This document shows, in pieces, positions 55,591-64,000 of a DNA stretch of 64,000 bases. The stretch covers positions 52,637,162 through 52,701,161 of the forward strand of contig CM066995.1 in the NCBI GenBank assembly GCA_033977485.1, in the 5' to 3' direction. The first letter of the stretch is position 1; each line of letters opens with the position of its first letter. A program made the translations under genes and the position numbers. This DNA is from Hydrangea macrophylla (taxonomy: Eukaryota; Streptophyta; Magnoliopsida; Cornales; Hydrangeaceae). The notes beneath the pieces are model-generated. The model worked only from the letters and a program-made list of their open reading frames with translations, ran no database searches and was not told the origin of the DNA.

Positions 55591-57373
55591 CGTTGCGTTG
55601 CATTGTATTGATTAATTTTCATAATGATAATCATTGATTTGATTTTGAATGATTAATAAGTGGTTTTCAAATACTAAATATCTTTGAAATAAACTTTGAA
55701 TGTGAGGATGATAGGACCAAGATTTATAGAAAGAAAATGGAGAGGTAATGGAGAAAGAGGAGAAATTTTGGAGAGAAAACGAGCAAGATTTGAAATAGGG
55801 AGCAAATGAGGAACAAAATGCCTAAAATAGAGGTTGAGAGCCATGGTAGCTCTCTTAGAATGCCGCACGGCACTCTCCCAGTGTCACCATGGCACTCAGC
55901 CCAATTTTCCATGTTTTATGCATTTATGCCCCTATAATGCCTTGTTTGGTCTCTGAATCCATTTTTGGCTTCGATTTGATTCTTTTGATCAATTTTTCAT
56001 GATTTTGAGTGCTTAGAAACTTTTATAAGATAGCACTTGCATGCATATGAATCCTCAGGAGCGTATTTAGTCTCATTTAGCATTGCATAGCATTAATTGC
56101 TAGAAGGCCCACATTGTTGCATTCACCTGCTCAAGCGAGTTTTGAGTTGTGTGTAGGTACTCCTAGCTGGCCCTGACGGCTCTAGAGGTATCCTTTCCTA
56201 GTCAAGTGATGTGGTGCTTGTTCCCCAGAAGAACATTGAATCCTAGTTTCATGGCATTGCCTCCCGCATTGTCGCACTATTCGAATTGACGGAAGTCTTG
56301 AATCATGTGTAGTGCTCCTAGTTTGCCTCAACGGCACCACGAGTACCTTTTCCCAATAGAGTTACATCACGTTGCATCGTATCCCATGGTTTGCCTTAAA
56401 TGGCTCCATGAATTTGAGTACCCCAGCAGAGTTGCCCTTCTCGCTTGGCTCGAAGAGCTACGCTCAAAGATGTCGGTAGTTGCATTGATAATCATAGTTG
56501 TGAACGCCTGTGATGTTCGCCGTAACTGGCTCGTCACCGCATGTAAATGGAACAAATGCTTCTCATATCTAAATTGTAAAACGGACATTTAGTGCACAAA
56601 GTCTCATGAAAGGATACTTTTCACTACAAGAGCGAGATACGGTGGAGAACTCTCTCATTACCTTAACTTCAAATCCAATTTACTTAAAATCATCAAGACT
56701 TTGAAAAAGAGGTGTTCGATTAAAAAGAAAGAGATTTGCAATTTTCAATTGAGTCAAAGAATATGATTGAAATATCTACTATAACTTTTCAAGCTTCCCC
56801 ACATCTCTAATCTCTCTCTTCTTTTTTTTTTTCTCTTGTTTAATTTTTGTTTCTCGCACTATTCTCTTTATTCCTTTTTTTTTTCTTTTGTAACCACCAT
56901 TGGCATTTTTTTTCCTTTTCCTTTTTCTTTTCATGCTTTTCTTTCTTTTTTTTTCTTTCCATCATTTTTTCTCTTTGCCAACTTCCCTTATTCACACAAC
57001 TAAACTTCTTGTCAATGCAACACATCTCAATCACTCCTAGATAGAGAAAAAAAAATATTCAAGCTCGTAATTTGGAGTTAGGCATAGATTCTAGGATTGT
57101 AACAACAAGACAATTATGATAAGGCTTAAGAGATGAAGTAAATGAATAGCATAGAGGTAGGCCAATATTTTATTATGCGTGTATGGTCAAAAGATGGCCT
57201 AAATCATCTTCTAAGTTAACAGGATAATTCATTTCAGTAAATTCAAGAGCTCTAAAATTTTAATTTTTATCTTGTGAGAGAAAAAGTCCAAAAATTTTAA
57301 TTTTAATTTTATTTATTTATTGAAAGGTAAGAAAATTTGGAAGTAACTTAGTAAAATCCTAACCAAATTGCCT
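55591..57373 (+). other. C interior and junction to nested minus-strand fragment
   Basis: Non-coding. Palindromic GAGAGCCATGGTAGCTCTC near 55840-55858 followed by GCACGGCACTCTC. Pyrimidine-rich run 56810-56970. Somewhere between about 56590 and 57373 the sequence changes from C interior to the leader of the minus-strand element whose LTR is at 57398; I cannot fix the breakpoint. Confidence 0.45.
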
Positions 57374-57391
57374 TCCCCGGCAACGACGCCA
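57374..57391 (-). other. Primer-binding site beside the LTR at 57398
   Basis: Minus TGGCGTCGTTGCCGGGGA, six bases from the LTR end. GGCGYCGTTGCCGGGGA is the phrase following the LTR in many Athila-type elements. Confidence 0.8.
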
Positions 57392-57397
57392 AAAACT

Positions 57398-59005
57398 TGA
57401 CACGACTAAAAAGTTGTGCGCTCTTGTGCAACACCCAAGTGTAGGTGATCGTGCAAGTAATACTGGATAAGTCCAGGTCGATCCCACATGGAAGGAATAG
57501 AAAGAAAATATACTAAGTTACAACCTAAAGAAAAAGAAAAGAAAATAAGAATGTAGGAGTGGAAGTTCTAATGAATCCTAATTAATTAAATTTAACTAAA
57601 TAATAAACTAAAGTATAAAGAAGCATAACTAATTAAATAGATCAATTAAAGGTGTTGGAAATCTGAGAATCCGCATTGATCCTAACTATCTACTATGCAT
57701 ACCCATTAACGTTCTATGGAGTTCATTTCTCTTCAGTATTCCGTATTTTTCTAAAGATAAAGAATCAATAGCCCTTACATGACCGGGACTATATCATCAC
57801 AAGTGATTTAAAATACTTGGAAGACGGTTTAAAACAATGGTTAACACTTGCACTCTAAATGGTATTAGCATTCAAAGTGGTTTTCAAAAGTTATTGAAGA
57901 AAAGGCCTTAAGGCTTTGAGTTCTAAAAACTGTTATGACAAACTGAGCTTATAAGAACAATTTGATGACAGATTTCTAAAATAGAAAGTCTTGGAATACT
58001 TAAAAGAATTATCTCAGGAATCAACATGTTCAATCGATCGAAGCGCTCTCGATCGATCGGACAACATCATCCTTCAATCGATCGAAATGTCTTCGATCGC
58101 TTGACTATGGCTCTAGTTTGATCGATCGATCGAAATACCTTCGATCGATCGAGCCCAAGGTTTCTAAAGATTGCATGGAAGAGGTTGGGAATCAATGTTT
58201 CATCACATATTCCCAACGTCTAAACTACAGAAACATGAATAAACTAATACAGAAATAGCAAACTAAAGCAATCATAGCATTTAAACTAATAACAATCAAA
58301 TAACAAGGATTGGAAAGAAAAACCTGAAAATAATTTAAATTAAACTTGAAATAAACTTGAATCTTCAGTATAACAATGGAAAAGATGAAGAAGAACAAGA
58401 ATCTAACCTATTTTACTCCTAATCAAACCCTAAAACTACCCTAAAACTTCAGTTTTTCGCGTTCTTGAGCATCCTCCTATCGTGTGGTATCAAAATGACT
58501 TATTTATAGGGTTCCTGCAAACTGTACGCAACCTTTGGGAAAAAAAAGTTTAATCGATTGAGCTAAGTTTGATCGATCGAACTCTCAATCGATTGAACTC
58601 TCTTCAAGCCCTTGAACTTCTCTGATTTTGACAACTCTGCGTACGGATGGGAGAATGGCCATAACTTTTAACTCGGATCTCGGATTAACCTCTCGTTTAT
58701 GGCCACGCGACCGTAACTCAAAGATCTACATTTCATATATCTAGGGAAAAATTCCATATCTGAAGTCTTCATTGTCATAATGACATTTTCTCAGTTGCTT
58801 CTGCTGTTCCCTCCACCAGAATCACTTTCTATACAACGATTGCTTTCCATGACCTGTAAAATAGTGTAAAAACACATATTTGAGTCTCAACATTATAAAA
58901 AACACTTAATCATTTATATACATCTAAATCTAGGGACTTGGGGATAAAAGTGTGCATAAAAGACCATATAATACGCTATGAATATGCACTTTTCACCTCT
59001 AATCA
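57398..59005 (-). repeat. 5' LTR of a truncated element inside C
   Basis: 1608 bases, plus-strand ends TGACACGACT and CACCTCTAATCA. It is related to solo LTR B (same length class and shared blocks) but inverted relative to it. TCGATCGATCGA clusters at 58030-58160 and 58548-58600; TATA minus CTATAAATAAG near 58498-58508. Its internal region to the left is lost after the leader, and no 3' LTR is seen. Confidence 0.8.
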
Positions 59006-59173
59006 AGCGCGACCACTAGATTTTTGAGATTTTCTTTGTGCACTTGTTTGTATGTTTTGATTTCTTGATTTTCTTCCTAAAGTCTTTTAGACTCACTAAA
59101 AGGCTATCATGCATGTTTTGACATTTCCTTATGGCAAGCGTTGCTTGCAAAGCTCTTTCAAAGAAGGGTGAAT
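59006..59173 (+). other. C interior end with polypurine tract
   Basis: Ends AAAGAAGGGTGAAT before the 3' LTR. Non-coding. Confidence 0.6.
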
Positions 59174-61591
59174 TATAGACACCTTATTTTGGTTCGTCCG
59201 TTCAACTCAAGAAATCCCGCCTCAAGAATAACTCGATGAATGGAATCAGGATTTGTCGGTTATATGAAGTTGAACTCCATGAAGCACTATGGTCTCTGAG
59301 ATACGTTAGGATAACCTCTAGGAAGACTTAGGTACGTTAGAAACACAAATCAGAGACAAAAACCCAATTTAAGATAGCTTTTTCACATGAAAAGATGAAA
59401 AATTGCCTTTTACCGAGCAAACTCTGGACCTCGGGGTGGGATCCTGAGAACTCTATTTACAAAATAGGCTAAATTAGTGACCCAAGCCTTTACATTGTCC
59501 AAAAACCACAGAGGAGAACTTTCACCCCTTTTTGCACCTCACAGGTTTGCTCCTTCTTGGATTCAGCCTCACTCTTTTGACCATAACTCAAAATTTAAAA
59601 ACTCTTTTTGAATATGACAAAAAACATCTTAAACTAGACTCCCATACCTTTCTAACGGTATATCACAAGCCCAAAAAGGATAACCAAGGTGAGAGAACGA
59701 AGTCTGAAAAGTTTGGAGTGAAATACAACTTTCGGGTTGTGCACTCAGTTGAGTGATGCGTGGCACTCTTGAACTACCATGTGGTAGATTTGAGTGCCAC
59801 TATGGCTCTTAGATACCCCAGATGCATTCTTGACCTTTGATTTGACCCCAATCCGCGTGAAAACACCCAAAAATGCCCAAAAGTGTGTTTCTTTCATCCC
59901 ACATCGCTTAACTACAAGCTTTTCACCCAAATCTATAACTATAAAAGGGGATCCGCCACTCCCCATCTAACATAACCTGAAAATCCTGAGGATTATAGAG
60001 CCAAGGAAACCCCTCTGGAGGATTCCGAAGCACTCCTAGAAAATTCTTAGGAAAAGTATAAGTTTTTAGAGTTTAGGATTGAGTTTTGGAGTCCGCGATG
60101 CCGGCGAAGCCATGCAGAAGTATTTTGAGGAAAGTTCTTTAGGTAAGCTCCTTCTTCTTTAATTTTTCTACTTTATTTTCCTGTTTTAATCTTTATTTTA
60201 TTAGATCTAGATTGAATTTCTTGTTTGTTCTTCGCGTTCTTCATTTTTATTGCTTTTAATCTTTAAAGCTCTAGGATAGTTTCATTTAGTGTTTGTAGTA
60301 TCCATTAACATAGAGTTATCCCAGGAAGAGCTATCCCCAAATGTTGTGGTAGCCGAGGTTGTGGGATTGGTATTCAATGCATGGATATCTGACCCCGGAA
60401 ATAACAAAGCCTTAATCTACGAGTCTAGATCTAGTTCATTCATATATGAATAATGTAGTAATTTATATTAGTTGGGAGACTAAGCTATCCATGCTATCCC
60501 TATTTTATCCATGCGTAGTTCATAATTAGTTTAATTCATAAATTAATTCCTTTCCATACATGCATACGCTTGCACACTATCGTCACTTAGAATAGTAGCT
60601 TAGCTATACTAGGGATAACATCCTTATTAAGCTTACAAATGTACACTACTACACATAGTAGTCATATTTGGATATACATACATGCTATCCATGCCTAGAT
60701 AGTAGGGTATTCTTAGATTATCCTACATATTATGCTTTTTTTATCCTAATCATGGTCAATTAGGGATAATTGGGAATGTTATGCCATCCCGAGTAAGTTC
60801 TCTAGCATCCCTCTTATTTACTGCTTTCTTAGGATCACCTAGAAGCATGCTTAGGTGGATAAAATACAGATTTTAAATTCCCTATATGATTACTTGTGCA
60901 TAGATATCGTGTTTTTCTAGGATTTTGAGTGTTGGTTTTCACGTGTTATTCGTTTTTATTTCCTTTCGCATAATACGTCTAGTCCCTGGATTACTGTTTT
61001 ATCACGTGCATTGCTTGTAATTGCTTAGTTTCTTGCACAATTTTCTTTTATTAGTTGTTATAACTTGAAAATAGGATTGCATTAGAAATAAATAAAAAGG
61101 TCCACATAATGTCTAGTCAAACACCTTGAAAGCTGAGTAGAGGCCCATCTCACGATGGGGCGAGAGGGGGTGTTTTAGCATGATCTAGCTCCTTCTTCGC
61201 TCGTACCTTAACCCTCGAACTGAGTTCTTTCGTGACTATAGGGTGCTGTCTATCCATTGGACTTGATATATTTAGTTTTCTTGGTTTCCTTTATCAAACC
61301 AAGTGGCGACTCTATTAGTGAGGATCTCTCCAAATTTAGCCTTGTGGGATATACATACATGGATTACTCACTCGTGTAGCCTCGGATATGGATCATGGGC
61401 ATCAATTGTCGCCTCGGGTTGGATAAAAAGCCCTATGGAATCCAAAATACGAGTAATCCAAATCAGTCGGATCAAATAAAGGCTAATGAAGGGTGGTGAA
61501 CCTCACTCGTGGCTATTGGCATGAGATTTGAAATGGGATAATCAAGCAGGCTTAATCCTTCTAGGCCCAAAGCTTGGTTCGGGTACCCACA
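59174..61591 (+). repeat. 3' LTR of C
   Basis: 2418 bases, starting TATAGACACC (TGTAGACACC with one change) and ending GGGTACCCACA. TATA box at 59939-59948. Confidence 0.92.
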
Positions 61592-61596
61592 CATGA

Positions 61597-61599
61597 TCA
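61597..61599 (+). repeat. Last three bases of solo LTR A
   Basis: TCA, completing CACGATCA after element C and its TSD; followed by AGTAC, the right TSD of A. This assignment rests on the RNase H frame resuming right after it. Confidence 0.7.
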
Positions 61600-61604
61600 A
61601 GTAC

Positions 61605-61690
61605 ACTTTTATCCTTATCCACCGTGCAACCATTGAGAACTAAGCTGCAAATGCCCTGAGTCATGTCATAAACTACAACAAATCTGTGAA
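61605..61690 (+). pseudogene. T RNase H, C-terminal part
   Basis: With the preceding GTAC bases it reads EYTFILIHRATIEN, one stop, AANALSHV. Gypsy RNase H ends LQ-F-F-IKHKSG-N-VADALSR, so this continues KWIEFLQE from 43893/44617 across 17 kb of insertions. Confidence 0.85.
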
Positions 61691-62310
61691 TTGGCGACAA
61701 AACTTTAAAATGCGAAATATTTTTTCATCACCAATTGCATACCATATACGACGAAGTTAATGTTTCGTCAAAGGGAAACATTTGGTAACAAACTTTATTT
61801 TCATCGCAAAATTTCATCGCGAATAGTTGGCAAGATATTTTAGGAGCCAAGATTTTCGTGGAAAATTTGTTGCCGACAAAATTTTATCATTTGGCGACGA
61901 ATTAGGGACTTCAAGAAATGTGACACTTTTGGTGACAATCATTTTATCACACATTTGATAAACAAAAGTTAGTGGGAATTTTTTGGCGCCAGTGTTGTTG
62001 TGAGAAATTTGTGGCGACGAAATGTTATCATTTGGTGACAAATTGGTGACGTTTGGAAATGGATACTTTTGGTGACAAAATTATTTCATCACAAATTGAT
62101 AAGAAAAAGTTGGTGGGAAATTTTTTGGCGACAACATGTTATCATTTAGTGACGAATTGGTGATATCTACAAATGTGATACTCTTGGTGACAAAATTGTT
62201 GCGTCATAAATTGGTACACAAAACTCGGCAAGAATTTTCAGGGACATGATTTTGGTGGAAATTTTTTTGGCAACAAACTGTTATCATATGGTGACGAATT
62301 CTTTCATTTG
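61691..62310. repeat. Degenerate tandem repeat, GGTGACGAATT type
   Basis: About 3.5 units of 115-145 bases. Each has a GGCGACRAAATGTTATCA-like word, TTGGTGACGAATTGGTGA, TACTTTTGGTGACAAAAT and a GTGGGAATTTTTTGG end. GTCGCCAAA/TTTGGTGACGA words recall terminal regions of MULE or CACTA elements, but no paired ends or TSD were found. Confidence 0.65.
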
Positions 62311-62429
62311 TGAGATGTTAAAGTCATCATTAATTGTACTTTGTGATTGTTGTTTTTTATTTTATTTTATTTTATGGCGAGCTCTATTAGTTCTGGAAAA
62401 TATGCAATCATTGTATTTATCGCGATTTA

Positions 62430-62731
62430 GGGCCTGTTTGGTTGTCCTTGAATGAAATAATTCCATTCATGTTTTCGTACACATTTTATATGAAAAGATG
62501 AAGAGGTTGAATGGTTTCATTTAGAAAACGGATACTCATCTAAAAAATGAGGCTTGCAATCACGAATTTTGGCATTCTAGAAAAATGAACAAATTACCTC
62601 ATAAGAAGAAATATGGTGAAATCTCTCCCATATTTGTAAATGGATTCATTCATGATGATGAATTTTGCCTTTACCTTCTATACAAAATTTGAATGGAACC
62701 ATTCAATTTGGAGGGACAACCAAACAGGCCC
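62430..62731. mobile_element. Tourist-like MITE (PIF/Harbinger type)
   Basis: Perfect 18-base TIRs GGGCCTGTTTGGTTGTCC, TSD TTA on both sides (62427-62429, 62732-62734), 302 bases, no coding capacity. TIR sequence and TTA target fit Tourist MITEs. Confidence 0.92.
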
Positions 62732-62734
62732 TTA

Positions 62735-62931
62735 GTGAATACTAGGTAATCTATTTAGTGAACAAACTTTACATCACTAATTGTTGGGTTTTTTTAAAAA
62801 AAAATAATACAGAAGATGCATTTTCAATTGAGGAGATAAATTGTGTCGATGTTTTTTTTAAAAAAAAAAAAAGATAAATAACAATCAATTACTTTTTTTT
62901 CCCTCCAAATTGCAGTCTTTTTCACAATTTT
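62735..62931. other. Unassigned AT-rich sequence
   Basis: Poly-T and poly-A runs near 62850-62870. Nothing else seen. Confidence 0.4.
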
Positions 62932-63427
62932 TGATGATGCCAAAAATTGGTAAGAGTAAAGTAGAGCAATTTAAGGAGAGAGAGAGAGAGTGAGAGACTA
63001 TTTTTTGTATGTGGTTCGGCCCAGTTAATGAAGGTACCTACATCCACGGGTGTGTCTGAGCACGTTCACTAGCAGATCACTGGCGGGCCTGGTGAGCCAA
63101 CAAAGAGGGGCGGCACTACCAGTAATACCGGCCGGGTGTATGCGTATAATGGTGAATTATAGAGGCGTTGTGTAGACTACAGAATTGGATGCCCCCTCAA
63201 TGGGGGGTGAGTGGTCTCTTTTATAGATGCAAGAGACCTACTCATACATGGATAAGGAAATATAATCCTATTAGGGTGTGATTGACACCAATCAAGTAAG
63301 TTTCCTAATTGTATTAGGATTGATTGACATTAATTGTGGGAGTTTCCCAATTGGATTAGGAAATAGATGCACTTTCCATTAGTCTTCTAGCTTGAGTAGG
63401 AAACTGCCCATAATTTTGGGCATATCA
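62932..63427 (-). repeat. 3' LTR of V-family element (copy 3)
   Basis: TGATGATGCC to GGGCATATCA on the plus strand, 496 bases; shorter than its relatives because it lacks the CCGCTCGGG-rich distal part. Minus CTTGGAAATGGGGGGCAGC (63428-63446) is a strong polypurine tract, so this is the 3' LTR and the element continues to the right out of the window. TATA box minus CTATAAAAG at 63218-63226. Confidence 0.85.
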
Positions 63428-64000
63428 GCTGCCCCCCATTTCCAAGATTGGTCAGATGCTATATCGGGGCAAGTTTGGAAATCAGTTTGATGTTACTTGC
63501 CACTGTCTGAGTGCTTATAGAAGCTGCCTCGGGGCTTTTGAGCCTGATGAGTCCTCGGGAACTGACTGAGAGGTGAGACCCAGCCTAGCTCGGGACCTTT
63601 AGTTGCTCGGGAACTGACCGGGAGTTGAGACCCGGCCTAATTCGGAGTCTTTGAATGCTCGGGAAGTGACCGAGAGTTGAGACTCGGCCTACTTCAGAGT
63701 CTTTTTTGCTTGAGTTAGCTCCCAGGATGGTTATCTTCTGCCCGTAAACCTTCGTCAAGGCTGTGGGTAGAAGGATTTTACCATGTTGGACAAGCCGACC
63801 TAAAGCGCATTGCTTCAGGGTCCTTTTTACTGTTAACTCCCCAGGATGGTTATCTTCTGCCCGGCCAGCCTTCGTCAAGACTGTTGGGAGAAGAGCTTGA
63901 CCATGTTGGTGGAGCCGACCTAAATCACCTTACTTTAGGGTCCTTTTACTCCTCTATCGTCGGCCAACCTAAGAGATTTTAGTCACCTCTATCGTCGGTC
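63428..64000 (-). repeat. 3' untranslated region of that element with two tandem arrays
   Basis: Polypurine tract at 63428-63446. Then three 52-bp units (63554, 63606, 63658) with CTCGGGAACTGACCGGGAG, and two 119-bp units (from about 63721 and 63840) with CAGGATGGTTATCTTCTGCC. A further CTCTATCGTCGGYC word pair reaches the window end. No coding sequence supported. Confidence 0.8.

Larger units (their letters stand above)
45865..61591 (+). mobile_element. Element C: 15.7-kb non-coding LTR element (LARD-like)
   Basis: LTRs 45865-48322 and 59174-61591, primer site after the first, purine-rich tract (AAAGAAGGGTGAAT) before the second. Flanked by CACGA (45860-45864) and CATGA (61592-61596), which differ by one CpG transition. 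Minus the nested insertions the interior is about 7.4 kb with no gag or pol, only repeats and non-coding sequence; this fits a large retrotransposon derivative depending on a Tat-type partner. Terminal similarity of LTR ends to S suggests such a partner family. Confidence 0.85.

Noticed and set aside
1..64000. tRNA or rRNA genes
   Set aside because: I looked for the usual tRNA promoter-box words and rRNA signatures and saw only primer-binding-site complements; a covariance-model search would be decisive.

Overview
The window is plant (angiosperm, most likely eudicot) repeat-rich DNA. It holds no intact host gene, no rRNA, no recognisable tRNA and no CRISPR. Nearly everything that can be named is a transposable element or its debris: Ty3/gypsy elements of several lineages (Tat-like with a second RNase H, an Athila-like protease remnant, a chromodomain-bearing chromovirus), Ty1/copia elements, a CACTA DNA transposon, a hAT-like non-autonomous element and a Tourist-like MITE. 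The lineage mix, TIR types and TSD lengths are those of plant genomes.

The layout is a set of Russian dolls that can be unpacked by matching target-site duplications (TSDs). LEFT DOLL: a copia reverse-transcriptase relic (2838-3433) is the site where gypsy element V starts (LTR from 3434). Athila-like element U (3478-17192, TSD CCAAC/CCGAC) interrupts V's 5' LTR. U in turn holds a truncated Tat-like element S (LTR 5010-8211, gag-pol to about 15412). V's gag starts at 17933 and is split by chromovirus W (18350-41827, TSD ACGGC), resuming at 41833. W's integrase/chromodomain is split by copia X (20953-40302, TSD CTTCA). X's 3' LTR is itself split twice, by a CACTA element (21163-25934, TSD TAT) and by copia Y (26384-32212, TSD ATTAA).

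RIGHT DOLL: a gypsy RT/RNase H pseudogene T (43190-43893) is cut by a solo LTR (43894-44600, TSD AATTC). Twelve bases on it is cut again by solo LTR A (from 44618, TSD AGTAG/AGTAC). Three bases before its own end, LTR A is cut by a 15.7-kb non-coding large LTR element, C (45865-61591, TSD CACGA/CATGA). C carries a hAT-like element (49521-50560, TSD ATTGTGAT), a solo LTR B (51743-53377) and an oppositely oriented LTR with primer-binding site (57398-59005). T's RNase H reading frame resumes at 61605. A degenerate tandem-repeat block, a MITE (62430-62731) and the 3' LTR of another V-family element that leaves the window follow. The window opens inside the gag of a further V-family copy.

All element genes have stops, frameshifts or lost catalytic residues, so everything here looks immobile on its own; Y is the best preserved. 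The most biologically interesting content is (i) the CACTA element, which has picked up pieces of host genes: two consecutive exons of a nucleobase-ascorbate transporter with an intact GT-AG intron, a RabA4-like GTPase fragment and at least one unidentified coding-like piece; and (ii) CpG-rich palindromic motif clusters, different in each family, that recur in the LTRs or leaders of several unrelated retrotransposon families.
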